From assembly GCF_020075705.1 (NCBI RefSeq), contig NZ_JAIQUM010000048.1, positions 1 through 42,482 on the forward strand: a stretch of 42,482 nucleotides of DNA. Reading direction: 5' to 3'. The notes beneath the pieces are model-generated. The model had not been told where the DNA came from. It saw nothing but the letters and a program-made list of their open reading frames with translations, and made no database searches. The DNA is from Metabacillus rhizolycopersici (GTDB lineage: Bacteria; Bacillota; Bacilli; Bacillales; Bacillaceae). This document shows, one piece after another, positions 1 through 9,305 of this stretch (position 1 is the stretch's first letter; each line of letters starts with the position of its first letter). Position numbers and translations under genes: made by a program.

Positions 1-76
1 GTAGGTACCATCTCACTGTTAATAAAATAATGTCAGGTTGATAATGTTTCCACTTGAACAAATTTTGCTTTTCCAT
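1..76 (-). CDS. IS6-family transposase, N-terminal part only (cut by window edge)
   Basis: The reverse strand from an ATG at 76 encodes MEKQNLFKWKHYQPDIILL and continues out of the window. This is nearly identical to the start of the complete IS6 transposase at 22346-23053 (MEKQNVFKWKHYQLDIILL). Only about 25 codons are visible, so whether the copy is intact cannot be judged. It belongs to the IS terminus described at 1-168. Confidence 0.8.
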   Translation of the reverse strand, partial: MEKQNLFKWKHYQPDIILLTVRWYL

Positions 77-168
77 ACTGATCACGTCCCTTTTTTAAAG
101 TAATAGTATCAGTATGTCCGAGCTTTATAGATTAATTGCAGTTGTTTTGAGTTTTTTACACCAGAACC
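1..168 (-). mobile_element. IS6-family element, right-hand terminus (partial)
   Basis: These bases closely match 22978-23144, the transposase-start end of the complete IS6 copy. They include the untranslated leader and the terminal motif CACCAGAACC at about 159-168. The element has the same orientation as the complete copy, so IS6 copies in direct orientation bracket the roughly 22-kb catabolic region. The rest of the element lies outside the window. Confidence 0.8.
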
Positions 169-289
169 CCATTTGAACAAATCTTCTTTTTTCATACCGA
201 TCACACACCTTTTTTTAGAGTAATAGTATCGGTATGTCCAAGATTTAGAGATTAATTGCAATTGTCTTCAAGTTCTTGCACCAGAACCC
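169..289 (-). mobile_element. Second, diverged IS6 terminus fragment
   Basis: Directly after the first terminus, the same end sequence appears again in diverged form. It has a transposase start (MKKEDLFKW on the reverse strand, ATG near 196), the same leader, and the terminal TTGCACCAGAACCC ending at 289. It is only about 120 bp long, so it is a relic of an older or related insertion and not an element able to move. Confidence 0.7.
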
Positions 290-339
290 GAAAAAGTGTA
301 CTTTTACGAACGGAGGGAAATTTAATATATTAATAATAG

Positions 340-433
340 AACAAACAAAAAAGAGAGCTAGTCAAAAGACCAGTCTCCAACAAGGGGGAAGAGGTTTAAG
401 ACCGCCCCTTAGGCGCATATTCAATTGACTAGC
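340..433 (-). terminator. Structured 3' region after lutC with long closing stem
   Basis: GCTAGTCAA at 357-365 and TTGACTAGC at 425-433 are perfect inverted repeats enclosing about 59 bases. The enclosed part has G-rich and C-rich runs that can pair further. On the minus strand the distal arm is followed by CTCTTTTTTG (340-356). The lutC stop codon lies inside the proximal arm. This fits a complex intrinsic terminator for lutABC; a stable 3' RNA is also possible. Confidence 0.5.
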
Positions 434-1145
434 AATCTTCCACTACTATATATGCGGCTTTCACCGGACCATGGACACCGACAACTAGATTCATTTCAAT
501 GTCTGCTGAGTTGCTTGGTCCAGTTATATAGTTAATGCAGGATGCAACTTGTTCACCGTTTTTCACTTTTTCACGTAAAATTTTTGCGGCCTGAGTCATA
601 GATGGCACAATGGTGCTTTTTGGGATGATCACAATAGAGTTCTCTGGTAAGAAGCTTATCGTTCGCCCTCGATCTTTGCCACTAAATAAGACGACTGTTC
701 CTGATTCAGCTAGTGTCATTTCACTGATGGTGATGCCGACATTCGCAAGATCTGCTTTCTTGATATTTTCAGACCCTAATGTGAAATCCCACTCAAAGAC
801 ATCAACATTTCCTTGTGGCAATTCTTCTTTTAAAAGAGTTCCGAGTCCGAATTGTTTAAAACGTTCGTCCTTCCATGTAACAATCGGGCCACCTCCAAAG
901 CTTTCAATCACATTCATGACAGCAGCAGATAATTCTGCTTGTGTTGTCAAATTAAAATCAGTATGAATTTTGGAACATTGTTTTTTTAGGACTTCTACTA
1001 ACTCATCAGATGATGCTCCTTTTAATACATCTTCCTGGGGATTGTATGCCCAATGAGGACGAGTAACATTTGATTTGCTCTCTCGTCCAAGCCTGTTCGC
1101 AATTTTATTTAGAAAAGCTTCTCTATTTTGGATTGTTCCTTGCAT
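429..1145 (-). CDS. lutC: L-lactate utilisation protein LutC
   Basis: A 238-aa LUD-domain protein of the usual LutC length. LutC acts with LutA and LutB in a cytoplasmic iron-sulfur complex that oxidises L-lactate to pyruvate. The C-terminal half holds the family signatures SGTVVLFSG, IVIIPKS and YITGPSNSADIEMNLVVGVHG. The start overlaps the lutB stop by one base (TAATG) and has an AAGGAGGAGACC ribosome site, so the genes are translationally coupled. In context it would consume the L-lactate released by the neighbouring fucose pathway. That link is inferred; the family assignment is firm. Confidence 0.95.
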   Translation of the reverse strand: MQGTIQNREAFLNKIANRLGRESKSNVTRPHWAYNPQEDVLKGASSDELVEVLKKQCSKIHTDFNLTTQAELSAAVMNVIESFGGGPIVTWKDERFKQFGLGTLLKEELPQGNVDVFEWDFTLGSENIKKADLANVGITISEMTLAESGTVVLFSGKDRGRTISFLPENSIVIIPKSTIVPSMTQAAKILREKVKNGEQVASCINYITGPSNSADIEMNLVVGVHGPVKAAYIVVEDC

Positions 1146-2572
1146 TACTGGTCTCCTCCTTTTGGACGATTTTTAATCCAATCCCGGAACCGTTCTTTGG
1201 TTGGTGCCGGAAAATCACGTATATCAGTCCATGCTTTTAATGGACCCACCCCTTTTGTGATTTTATCATCGGTAATCAGAGGTTTTGCCAAGGATGGAGC
1301 CATTTTTGAACCCATTTTATAAAGAGTAGGTGTTGCTGCTCCAAAACCAAATGCTTTCATAAGGAGTTTTTCGGCAATCGGTGCCCTACCTTCTTTTTCA
1401 ACAATCACTTGGCGATGCTTATGGAGCAGCTGATGGAGTGGAATTTTTACCGGACAAGCATCCGTACAAGCTCCACAAAGTGTCGAAGCATATGGTAGCT
1501 CTTTATATTCGTCATACCCACCAAGAAGAGGAGATATGACCGCGCCAATCGGTCCTGAATAAATCGAACCGTAGGAATGCCCTCCCACTTGTCGATAAAC
1601 TGGACAAACGTTCACGCATGCTGCACAACGAATACATTGCAAGACCGATTGAAAGTCGGTACCTAGAATATCTGAACGCCCATTATCCACGATGACTAAA
1701 TGAAATTCCTCAGGACCATCGACATCATCTTCCTCACGACGACCAGTTAATGTCGTAATATAGCTCGTTAATTTCTGTCCAACCGCACTTCTTGTGAGCA
1801 AACGAACCAATACTTCCATTTCTTCAAAAGTAGGTACAATCCGTTCCATTCCCATTACAACTACTTGTGTTTTAGGAAGCGATGCCACAAGATCGGCATT
1901 TCCTTCATTTGTAACGAGTGTAATGGAGCCCGTTTCTGCAACCGCAAAATTGCATCCCGTAATCCCGATATCAGCCGTTAAAAATTCTTGGCGTAAAATT
2001 TTCCGTGCATGTAACGCAAGTTCTTCCGGATCTTCGGTCTTTTTATAGTTTAATTTTTCTGTAAAGACATCTCTAATTTGTTCTTTGTTTTTATGCAAGG
2101 CAGGTACAACAATATGAGATGGTGGATCATGATCATCGACTTGTAAAATATACTCACCTAAATCCGTTTCGATTACTTGACATCCAGATTCTTCTAATTT
2201 TGCATTCAGGCTAATTTCCTCTGTTACCATCGATTTTGCTTTAACAATTTTTTTAGCATTATTCTTTTTTGCGATCCCCTCAATATAGTTGCTTGCTTCT
2301 TCAGCTGTTTCGGCAAAAAAAACATGTCCACCTCTTTGTGAAACGTTTTCACTGAGTTGATTTAAATAAAAATCTAAGTTTTCAAGTACGTGCTGGCGGA
2401 TTTCTTCTCCATGTGAACGCCATTCTTCCCAATTTCCCAACTCTTCTGTTACGGTATTTTTCCGACCTTGAATCGTTTCCTGTGCTTTTGAAACGGCTCC
2501 TCTCATGAAGGTATTGTTAATTCCTTCATCGACCCGTTCTTTAAAAACAGTTGTGCCAATTTTCATCGCCAT
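1145..2572 (-). CDS. lutB: Iron-sulfur L-lactate utilisation protein LutB
   Basis: A 475-aa protein with a large N-terminal LUD domain (about residues 70-300, including [14 protein letters not shown]). Two 4Fe-4S motifs follow, [12 protein letters not shown] (around residue 310) and CGACTDACP (around 365), and then the DUF3390-type tail. It is the electron-carrying central subunit of LutABC. An AGGAGGGG site precedes ATG 2572, twelve bases after the lutA stop. All expected cysteines are present and the length is normal. Confidence 0.95.
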   Translation of the reverse strand: MAMKIGTTVFKERVDEGINNTFMRGAVSKAQETIQGRKNTVTEELGNWEEWRSHGEEIRQHVLENLDFYLNQLSENVSQRGGHVFFAETAEEASNYIEGIAKKNNAKKIVKAKSMVTEEISLNAKLEESGCQVIETDLGEYILQVDDHDPPSHIVVPALHKNKEQIRDVFTEKLNYKKTEDPEELALHARKILRQEFLTADIGITGCNFAVAETGSITLVTNEGNADLVASLPKTQVVVMGMERIVPTFEEMEVLVRLLTRSAVGQKLTSYITTLTGRREEDDVDGPEEFHLVIVDNGRSDILGTDFQSVLQCIRCAACVNVCPVYRQVGGHSYGSIYSGPIGAVISPLLGGYDEYKELPYASTLCGACTDACPVKIPLHQLLHKHRQVIVEKEGRAPIAEKLLMKAFGFGAATPTLYKMGSKMAPSLAKPLITDDKITKGVGPLKAWTDIRDFPAPTKERFRDWIKNRPKGGDQ

Positions 2573-2584
2573 CGTGCACCCCTC

Positions 2585-3304
2585 CTATACTCGACTATTT
2601 AACACTTCGGCAATATGAAGTACTTTAATTGGTTTTCCTTTTCTATCAATTCTTCCACCAATATTCATTAAACAACCCGCATCTCCACCGATTAAATAGT
2701 CAGCTTCTGTTTCTTCTACACACTGCACCTTTTCATCCACCATTTGCTCTGAGATTTTCCCCATTTTCACCGAAAAGGTTCCTCCAAACCCACAGCAATT
2801 TTCTTTCCCAGGGAGCTCCATATATTCAAGACCTTTTACATGGCTTAGCAGTTTCATAGGAGCTTCCTTAACCCCTAGTAATCTTGTCATATGGCAAGAT
2901 GTGTGATAGCTAACTTTCCCATTGAATGTTGCTCCTACATCCTCAACCTTTAATACATCCACAATAAATTGTGTTAGTTCGTATGTTTTGGCTGCAAGAG
3001 CTTTTGCTTTTGGTTCCCATACTGGATCTCCTTTGAAAATGTGCTGATATTCATGAAACATATAGGCACATGAACCAGATGGACAAACAATATATTCAGC
3101 ATCTTGGAATATGTCGATCATTTTTTTCATAGCCCCTTTGGTTTCTTCAACATAACCACTATTATAAGACGGTTGTCCGCAGCACACTTGATTCTCTGGA
3201 AATTCCACTTCACAGCCGAGTCGTTCTAGTACTTCTACTGCCGCTTTTCCTACATTCGCTTGAAACATGTCAACGAGACACGTAATGAATAATGTTACTT
3301 TCAC
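2585..3304 (-). CDS. lutA: L-lactate utilisation protein LutA (CCG-domain iron-sulfur subunit)
   Basis: Two cysteine-rich CCG domains are visible: [10 protein letters not shown] (near residue 45) and [11 protein letters not shown] (near 170), plus the middle motif SCHMTRLLG. The fold is that of glycolate-oxidase/heterodisulfide-reductase-type subunits. The reading frame opens upstream, but GTG at 3304 is the best start: it follows CAGAGGAGGAGACAAA and gives 239 aa, the usual LutA length. It is first in a lutABC operon that begins after a terminator at 3425-3458, so it probably has its own promoter in 3305-3424, though no clear LutR site was recognised. Confidence 0.93.
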   Translation of the reverse strand: MKVTLFITCLVDMFQANVGKAAVEVLERLGCEVEFPENQVCCGQPSYNSGYVEETKGAMKKMIDIFQDAEYIVCPSGSCAYMFHEYQHIFKGDPVWEPKAKALAAKTYELTQFIVDVLKVEDVGATFNGKVSYHTSCHMTRLLGVKEAPMKLLSHVKGLEYMELPGKENCCGFGGTFSVKMGKISEQMVDEKVQCVEETEADYLIGGDAGCLMNIGGRIDRKGKPIKVLHIAEVLNSRV

Positions 3305-3424
3305 TTTGTCTCCTCCTCTGTCAAAAAAGTAAACTGGCACCTTTAATAAATATTTATAAAATCCTACAAAAAATGAAACAGAAAATTAGCAGTTTCAAAT
3401 ATTTTCTTAACATTAATAAATCCT

Positions 3425-3458
3425 AATAAAAAATGGCCGCTGATTTTTATCAACAGCC
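3425..3458 (-). terminator. Rho-independent terminator after the MFS gene
   Basis: On the minus strand GGCTGTTGAT and ATCAGCGGCC pair over ten positions around an AAAA loop and are followed by ATTTTTTATT. It sits 27 bases after the sugar-porter stop and ends the LacI-controlled fucose operon, making lutABC a separate transcription unit. Confidence 0.75.
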
Positions 3459-3484
3459 TGAAATAAAATCAAATCCTATATATC

Positions 3485-4828
3485 TTACGCTTCTTTTGCT
3501 GGTTTATAGGTTTTTTCCGCAGCTTGTCGACGCCAGTACCCTTCAATTTCTTCTAAAGTTTTTCCTTTTGTTTCCGGTGTTTTATAGTAAATAAATATAC
3601 AAGCAATCACTGATAATACTGCGTATATGAAGAAGACATTATTTCCAATGAAACTTAACAATTGCGGGAAAGTGTACGAAAAAATGAAATTCAATGTGTA
3701 CTGTGAAAATGTAATGAATCCCATTCCAATCGCTCTTGCTTGTAGAGGGAACACTTCCGGTATAAATAGCCAGAAAACCGGTCCTAGGCCAATCCCAAAC
3801 GCAAAGACATATAAAAACACACAAATCATACTCACTATCGTATAATCAGAGAATAGTGCTAAACCGATTAAAGGAAGAACCTGTCCACCAATACTGTAGA
3901 TTAACAAAGTTTTTCTACCCAGTTTGTCAACAATAAATAGGGATATAGCAGTGGAAACAACTAAGGCAATACCAACACCAAAGTTCGCTACATTCGATCC
4001 GCTCCACCCGTTAATGTTAACGCCTTCAAAAATAATAGGTGCAAAGTATACCACTGCATTAATCCCAGTGAAGACTTGGAAGAAAGTTAAGATTAACGTC
4101 ATGTTTAGAATACTTTTATACTGGCCAAATAAATGTTTAAATCCTACTGTTTGCTGCTTAAGAGAATAATTAATATCTCTTATTTCATCTTCTACTTCTT
4201 TGTTCGATCCTCTTAGCTTCATTAAGACTTTTCTTGCGCGTTCTTCTTTCCCTGCAGTCAGCAACCACCGCGGACTTTCAGGTGACATTAGCATCCCAAA
4301 CGTAAAGACCGTAGCTGGAATAATCCCTATTCCTAACATTAGCCTCCAATCTGAGAAGGAAGCTCCTACTATGTATGCGCTTAAAATTCCGACATTCACA
4401 CTTAACTGATATAGAGCGCCAATAAATCCCCGAATTTTAGGTGGAGCTAATTCAACAAGATAAATCAACGAACACATATTAGCTATTCCGCAGCCGATTC
4501 CAAGAATAAACCGAGACCATATTAAAATGATTTCATTTGTAGCAAAGGCACAGCCAATAGACCCAATTATAAAAGTTAAACCGGCTCCAATTAATAATGA
4601 TTTTCTTCCTAAAACCTTAGATAATGAGGTTGAAAGAACAATAGCCGGTAATGCTCCTAAAAGGAGGAAGCTTACAATCAATCCTTGACCGGACGGAGAT
4701 AATCCAAATTCTTCAGTAATAAAGGGCAGCGCTGGAGAAATAGCACCCGAATCAAAGCCATATAAAAGGCCAGCCAATCCGCCAAAAATCGCATAAATAT
4801 ACATAATTTTCGGAATTTTTTGCTCCAA
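3485..4828 (-). CDS. Sugar-porter family MFS transporter (probably L-fucose or related sugar/H+ symport)
   Basis: A twelve-helix major facilitator with sugar-porter signatures: GFDSGAISPALPFI in helix 1, GRKSLLIGAG, PESPRWLL after helix 6, DKLGRKTLLI, and PETKGKTLEEIE at the C-terminus. A GTG at 4837 lies directly against the Shine-Dalgarno, so TTG at 4828 (AAAAGGAG, 8-base spacing) is the likelier start, giving 447 aa. Last gene of the fucose operon. The classical fucose permease FucP belongs to another MFS subfamily, so the substrate is inferred only from the neighbours. Confidence 0.85.
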   Translation of the reverse strand: MEQKIPKIMYIYAIFGGLAGLLYGFDSGAISPALPFITEEFGLSPSGQGLIVSFLLLGALPAIVLSTSLSKVLGRKSLLIGAGLTFIIGSIGCAFATNEIILIWSRFILGIGCGIANMCSLIYLVELAPPKIRGFIGALYQLSVNVGILSAYIVGASFSDWRLMLGIGIIPATVFTFGMLMSPESPRWLLTAGKEERARKVLMKLRGSNKEVEDEIRDINYSLKQQTVGFKHLFGQYKSILNMTLILTFFQVFTGINAVVYFAPIIFEGVNINGWSGSNVANFGVGIALVVSTAISLFIVDKLGRKTLLIYSIGGQVLPLIGLALFSDYTIVSMICVFLYVFAFGIGLGPVFWLFIPEVFPLQARAIGMGFITFSQYTLNFIFSYTFPQLLSFIGNNVFFIYAVLSVIACIFIYYKTPETKGKTLEEIEGYWRRQAAEKTYKPAKEA

Positions 4829-4855
4829 AGAAATCACTCCTTTTACGTTTTTTAA

Positions 4856-5281
4856 TTAAAGCACACCTTTTTTCAAAATAATATTCGCATACTGTGCTCG
4901 TTCACTCGTAGCGATGATGGCATAAGCAGATTTACTCCGTTCGTAAAAATCAGTTCTTTCAAGTTTTTCAATTTTGACAGGAAAGTCGCTCATTTTTTTA
5001 AAGATATCTTCGTAATTCTTCCAGATTGCAGGGTTCCTTTCATCCCCTTCAACCGTATCCATCAGCAAGACAGGAAACGTAACGTAAGTATCTAGCGGAA
5101 AAAATTCTAATATTGCACTCAAAAACTCTGAAACACCATGTCCATGAGCATTAATTAAACGGCTGGAATGACTTGCAGCTGGAAAATTTCCATCTGCAAG
5201 TACAATTTCATCACCGTGCCCCATCTCCATCAAAATTTTTATCAAATCAGGAGAGATAATAGGCGGAATCCCTTTAAGCAT
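4856..5281 (-). CDS. fucU: L-fucose mutarotase (FucU/RbsD family)
   Basis: A 141-aa RbsD/FucU protein that interconverts alpha- and beta-L-fucose. Family hallmarks run along the whole length: MGHGDEIVLADGNFPA (residues 19-34), VLLMDTVEGD, RTDFYERSKSAYAII and TSERAQYANIILKKGVL at the C-terminus. These agree with E. coli FucU more closely than with RbsD. Its start overlaps the preceding hydrolase stop by eight bases. It is the strongest single pointer that the operon acts on L-fucose and not L-rhamnose, whose oxidative route uses similar enzymes. Confidence 0.9.
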   Translation of the reverse strand: MLKGIPPIISPDLIKILMEMGHGDEIVLADGNFPAASHSSRLINAHGHGVSEFLSAILEFFPLDTYVTFPVLLMDTVEGDERNPAIWKNYEDIFKKMSDFPVKIEKLERTDFYERSKSAYAIIATSERAQYANIILKKGVL

Positions 5282-6188
5282 ATGTCAAAGCCTTTCCACT
5301 TTCTTGCACAAATTTGTTCGTAAGCGTTCCTAGTTTTTCAATTTCAACAGTGACCACATCTCCAGGTTGAATATAAACACGTTCCTCAGCAGGTAGACCA
5401 AACACTACTCCTTCAGGTGTACCCGTTAAAATAAGATCTCCAGGCTCTAGCGTCATGTGTTTGGATATATAACTTACGATCTCAGCGCAAGTAAAAATCA
5501 TATCGGAAGTATTAGAGTTCTGTCTCAATTCATCATTTACGTAAGTTTTCAAGCTTAGATTGTTTGGATCTCCAACTTCATCTGATGTAACTAAGTAAGG
5601 ACCTACTGGACTAAACTTATCGCATGTTTTTCCAAGCAACCATTGGTGTGTTCTCATTTGGAGATCTCTTGCTGACAAATCATTGACTGTACAATAACCA
5701 AAAACATGAGAAAGAGCTTCTTCTTGTCCAATGTTTTTAGTCTTTTTCCCTATTACAATCCCCAGTTCCACCTCATAGTCCAGTTCATTCGTTACAGCAG
5801 GAACAGCAATTTCACTTTGATGACCTGTTAAAGTATTATCAAACTTGTTAAACAGGATAGGTACTTCTGGATACGGCGCATTGGTTTCATCTGCGTGTTT
5901 TCGATAGTTTAAACCAACGCAAATAATTTTACGTGGTCGTGTAACACATGGCCCCCAAACAAGCCCATCCTCTTCAATCACGACTGCACTTCCATTTGAT
6001 ACTGCTTCTTTGACCTTTGTTTCAAATTCGTTTAGTTCTGATTGATCTAATTCAATTACTTGCATTACATCTTTTAAAATTTCGTTCCATTCATTCTTCT
6101 TAGCCGTTTCTTCGATATCTATTAATTTATCATCAATCTGTACAGCTAGTCTCTCATTCTCATTTTTTATAAAAGTAGCTAGTTTCAT
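5274..6188 (-). CDS. FAH-family hydrolase, likely 2,4-diketo-3-deoxy-L-fuconate hydrolase
   Basis: A 304-aa fumarylacetoacetate hydrolase family protein. After an N-terminal cap, the catalytic domain starts near residue 85 (KIICVGLNYRKHADE). It keeps the metal-ligand region LDYEVELGIVIGK, then NDLSARDLQ, KTCDKFSPVGPYLV and LILTGTPEGVVFG. In the oxidative fucose route this family splits 2,4-diketo-3-deoxy-L-fuconate into pyruvate and L-lactate, which matches the lutABC operon next door. ATG 6188 has an AGGAGAATGG site. A homologous acylpyruvase or an L-rhamnose-pathway role is possible from sequence alone. Confidence 0.8.
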   Translation of the reverse strand: MKLATFIKNENERLAVQIDDKLIDIEETAKKNEWNEILKDVMQVIELDQSELNEFETKVKEAVSNGSAVVIEEDGLVWGPCVTRPRKIICVGLNYRKHADETNAPYPEVPILFNKFDNTLTGHQSEIAVPAVTNELDYEVELGIVIGKKTKNIGQEEALSHVFGYCTVNDLSARDLQMRTHQWLLGKTCDKFSPVGPYLVTSDEVGDPNNLSLKTYVNDELRQNSNTSDMIFTCAEIVSYISKHMTLEPGDLILTGTPEGVVFGLPAEERVYIQPGDVVTVEIEKLGTLTNKFVQESGKALTYA

Positions 6189-6203
6189 TTTTCCATTCTC
6201 CTT

Positions 6204-6977
6204 CTATGCATTTTTTCCAAAAACAACTCCACCATCAATATAAAGAGGTGATCCCATCATGAAAGAAGACTCATCTGAAGCGAGAAATAGTGCGGCTTTT
6301 GCCACATCTTCTGGTCTTCCTAAATCCCCACTCAATTGTCTTTTCTTAATATTTTCTATTGCCACTTCAGGGTCATCGTACGAAGTTTTTAAATAATCTT
6401 CAACAAATGGGGATAATATTGTGCCCGGTAATAAAGCGTTTACTCGAATGTGATAAGGAGCATAGTCTACCTGCATTGCTTTCGTCAGTGCAAGTACTGC
6501 TCCTTTTGTTGCTGAGTACGCAGCCCGTTTAGCTAGTCCCATTTCTGCAGCACAAGACGACATATTAATAACGACTCCACTTTTTTGTTCCATCATATAA
6601 GGAAGCGTATATTTAGAAGGCAAATAAACACCCTTCACATTCACACTCATTATTCGATCCCATGCGTCCGGCTCTACTTCATCCACTCTTCCCACATTGC
6701 TGATCCCTGCATTGTTAAATAAAATATCTATTTTTTGATACGTCTCAATAATCTGCTTAATCGCAGACTCAACCGCTTCAGGATTCGCCACATCTACTTC
6801 GAAAAATGCCGCTTTTCCGCCATGTTCTTCTATTTCATATACGGTTCCTTGTCCATTTTCGCGATTAATGTCTGTGATGATGACAAAAGCCCCTTCTTTT
6901 GCGAACAAGCGAGCTGTTGCCTTTCCAATGCCGCTCCCTCCGCCTGTGATGACAGCTATTTTGTCAAGTAGTCTCAT
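6204..6977 (-). CDS. SDR, likely 2-keto-3-deoxy-L-fuconate dehydrogenase
   Basis: A classical 257-aa short-chain dehydrogenase with the NAD-binding TGGGSGIG motif (residues 11-18), NNAG (around 89-92), catalytic Ser in MSSCAAEMG, and YSATK. It ends with DGGVVFG. A likely role is oxidising the C4 hydroxyl of 2-keto-3-deoxy-L-fuconate before hydrolysis by the next gene product; the order of enzymes in the operon supports this. The start overlaps the previous gene as ATGA and has a clear AGGAGG. Assignment of steps between this SDR and the one at 6974-7789 is inferred. Confidence 0.75.
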   Translation of the reverse strand: MRLLDKIAVITGGGSGIGKATARLFAKEGAFVIITDINRENGQGTVYEIEEHGGKAAFFEVDVANPEAVESAIKQIIETYQKIDILFNNAGISNVGRVDEVEPDAWDRIMSVNVKGVYLPSKYTLPYMMEQKSGVVINMSSCAAEMGLAKRAAYSATKGAVLALTKAMQVDYAPYHIRVNALLPGTILSPFVEDYLKTSYDDPEVAIENIKKRQLSGDLGRPEDVAKAALFLASDESSFMMGSPLYIDGGVVFGKNA

Positions 6978-7789
6978 ACTGTTACCTCCTGTTCATGATC
7001 CATATGATCTTCAGGTTGTGCCGCTTTAACTGTTAATCCACCATCAACCATTAACAGATGCCCATTGATTTGCATGGCTTCATCTGAAGCTAAAAATACG
7101 ACAGCATCTCCAATTTGTTTTTCTGTACCAAGTCTCTTCATTGGATTCGCTTCAATCTCTTTTTGTAAAATTTGAGGATCTTCCAGATATTCTTCGCACA
7201 TATCCGTTGCAACAGTGCTTGGTCCGACGGCGTTTACATTAATGTTGTACTTACCTAACTCAATCGCCAGCGCTTTTGTTAAATGCCCAGCTGCTGCTTT
7301 TGATGAAATATAGTGTGGAATAACTGGACTCGTCACAAGAACACTCGCTGTTGATGTAATATTAATAATTTTCCCATATTTGTTTTCAATCATTTTTTTA
7401 GCGACTCTTTGTGACGTCAAGAAAATAGATTTCACGTTCGTCTGATATGTTTCGTCCCATGTTTTTTCTGACAGACTTAAAAAAGGTTCAAATGGCGCAA
7501 TACCAGCATTATTCACCAGGATATCAACCGATCCTAACTCTTTTTCTACTTCGTCTATCATTTGGTCAACTTCTTCTTTAATCCCAACATTTGCTTTCAC
7601 AACCATCGCTTGAATATGAAACTGCTTTTCTACTTTTTCCTTTAAAGCGTTTGCTCTTTCAAATGAACTAGGTGATGTATAGTTGATCGCCACATTAGCG
7701 CCTTCTTCAGCTAATCTCATTACAATTGCCGCTCCTATCCCTCGGCCTCCACCTGTGACAAGAGCTGTTCGTTTTTTAAATTTCCCCAT
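6974..7789 (-). CDS. SDR, likely L-fucose 1-dehydrogenase
   Basis: A 271-aa short-chain dehydrogenase: TGGGRGIG near residue 12, NNAG near 93, ITSTAS with the catalytic serine, YISSKAAAGHL, and a C-terminal DGGLT followed by an acidic tail of about 20 residues. It resembles the glucose-dehydrogenase/FabG-like SDRs used as fucose dehydrogenases in other oxidative fucose clusters (Campylobacter FucX is an SDR). It probably oxidises beta-L-fucose to the lactone. An AAAGGAGAATAAAT site precedes ATG 7789. Which of the two SDRs does which step cannot be fixed from sequence. Confidence 0.7.
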   Translation of the reverse strand: MGKFKKRTALVTGGGRGIGAAIVMRLAEEGANVAINYTSPSSFERANALKEKVEKQFHIQAMVVKANVGIKEEVDQMIDEVEKELGSVDILVNNAGIAPFEPFLSLSEKTWDETYQTNVKSIFLTSQRVAKKMIENKYGKIINITSTASVLVTSPVIPHYISSKAAAGHLTKALAIELGKYNINVNAVGPSTVATDMCEEYLEDPQILQKEIEANPMKRLGTEKQIGDAVVFLASDEAMQINGHLLMVDGGLTVKAAQPEDHMDHEQEVTV

Positions 7790-7815
7790 ATTTATTCTCC
7801 TTTTCCTATGTTTTT

Positions 7816-8979
7816 TTAAAGGCTGATACTGATTCGGCTGATACTAAATTCTTGATGACCTAAGATTTCAGCTTTTGCCAACTCACCCTGTGCTGTTTTT
7901 ATAACCGTTTCAAGAATACGATTTCCTGCTTCTTCTGTCGTTTCTTTCCCTTTCATAACAGGACTTGTATCTACATCAATGTTATCTAACATTTTGACAG
8001 CAGTATGTTCATTGCCGGTTATTTTGATGACCGGAATAATCGGATTTCCTGTTGGTGTACCTCTACCTGTTGTAAAGCAGACCATATGAACACCAGCAGC
8101 AGCCATGCCTGATACACACTCGATATCATTCCCTGGAGAATCCATAAAGTAATAGCCGTTCCCTGGAATTTCTTCAGCAAAGGATAATACATCTTTTAAG
8201 GGTGCTGTACCTGCTTTACTTATACAGCCAAGAGATTTTTCTTCGATTGTAGACAAGCCTCCCTCAATATTGCCTGGACTTGGATTGCCACCTCGCATGT
8301 CTGCTCCAATGCGCTCTACTTCTTTTTCAAAATTATCGACATACGCATAAAGCTTATTTGCCACTTCTTCACTCACAGCTTTTTGAGCGACAAGATGTTC
8401 AGCTCCGATAATTTCAGTTGTTTCTCCCATTACAATGGTACCACCATGCCCTAAGAGCTGATCAGCTGCTTTTCCTAAAGCAGGATTGCTGCACAGGCCA
8501 GAAGTAGCATCGGAACCACCACATTTCACACCAAGTATTAATTCTGAAAGTGGAACATCTACTTGTGGCACTTTCTCAATTTCCTTGAATAAGCTCTTAA
8601 CAACTTCAGACCCTTTTTGAATCGCTTTTACCGATCCTCCTGCATCTTGGATATCGATCCACTCAACAGGTTTTCCTGTTTCTTCTTCAATTTCTTTTTT
8701 CAATACTTTGGCATCAATAACCTCACAACCCAAGCTAATTAAAAGAACTGCACCAACGTTTGGATTTTTACCCATTCCTGCGAGAAGTTTATGTGTACGA
8801 TCCTTGTCTTCTCCAATCTGGCTGCATCCATGCTGATGTGGAATAGCCACTGAAGACGGTACAGCTTGCTGTATTCTATTGGCTACATGATTTGCACAAA
8901 TGACCGTCGGGATAATTAACAAATGATTACGTATCCCAATTTTTCCATTTGGACGACGATAACCTTTTATCATGCTCAT
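7816..8979 (-). CDS. UxaA/GarD-family dehydratase, catalytic part (candidate L-fuconate dehydratase)
   Basis: A 387-aa protein matching the large C-terminal domain of altronate/galactarate dehydratases. It begins with GYRRPNGKIGIRN and contains HQHGCSQIGED, LGCEVIDA, GVKCGGSDATSGL, GETTEIIGAE, MRGGNPSPGNIEGGLSTIEEKSLGC and TTGRGTPTGNPIIPVIKITGN. The conserved cysteines suggest a metal or iron-sulfur site as in the family. The SAF domain that is usually fused is encoded separately upstream (ATGA overlap). A comparable split occurs in the Campylobacter fucose locus. The substrate L-fuconate is inferred from context. Confidence 0.8.
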   Translation of the reverse strand: MSMIKGYRRPNGKIGIRNHLLIIPTVICANHVANRIQQAVPSSVAIPHQHGCSQIGEDKDRTHKLLAGMGKNPNVGAVLLISLGCEVIDAKVLKKEIEEETGKPVEWIDIQDAGGSVKAIQKGSEVVKSLFKEIEKVPQVDVPLSELILGVKCGGSDATSGLCSNPALGKAADQLLGHGGTIVMGETTEIIGAEHLVAQKAVSEEVANKLYAYVDNFEKEVERIGADMRGGNPSPGNIEGGLSTIEEKSLGCISKAGTAPLKDVLSFAEEIPGNGYYFMDSPGNDIECVSGMAAAGVHMVCFTTGRGTPTGNPIIPVIKITGNEHTAVKMLDNIDVDTSPVMKGKETTEEAGNRILETVIKTAQGELAKAEILGHQEFSISRISISL

Positions 8980-9305
8980 AGTTTTCGATCCCCTTCCGCT
9001 TTATCCCCTCTGCCTCTGATTCCTTCAATGTTATGTACATGGACATGTTCACCAGGTTCGATATCAGTCGTGGCTGCACCTATTACTTCTCCATACTTGA
9101 TCACCGTTGCTAATCGTTGAATCGGTTTAATCGATATTTTATGTCCAAATGGAATCGATTGTTTTGCTGTCAAAACCTCTTTTTGACCATTAATGACATA
9201 TAGTAACGTTTGTCCTGCTTCTAAATCTTTCAAAAGAGTAGCGACATTATCGTTATCAGACATAACGATGCTCGTTATATCCTGCTCATATTCTAACTTG
9301 CTCAT
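8976..9305 (-). CDS. SAF-domain subunit of UxaA-like dehydratase
   Basis: The frame is open further upstream, but ATG 9305 follows GGAGAAAAGGAGAGAAAGC and gives a 109-aa protein starting MSKLEYEQ. It contains one SAF domain (VLTAKQSIPFGHKISIK, YGEVIGAATTDIEPGEHVHVHN), the small N-terminal domain of altronate dehydratases. The HVHN segment close to the C-terminus is typical. It overlaps the amidohydrolase by 20 bases and the catalytic subunit by four, so the three are translationally coupled and the two dehydratase parts probably form one enzyme. Confidence 0.85.
   Translation of the reverse strand: MSKLEYEQDITSIVMSDNDNVATLLKDLEAGQTLLYVINGQKEVLTAKQSIPFGHKISIKPIQRLATVIKYGEVIGAATTDIEPGEHVHVHNIEGIRGRGDKAEGDRKL

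Noticed and set aside
610..966. Plus-strand open frames opposite lutC, lutB and other minus-strand genes
   Set aside because: They lie wholly opposite well-supported genes, have no ribosome sites and encode no recognisable motifs. They are shadows of the real genes.
3485..4828. Naming the MFS gene fucP
   Set aside because: The motifs are those of the sugar-porter subfamily, and FucP belongs to another MFS subfamily. A fucose role is only contextual.
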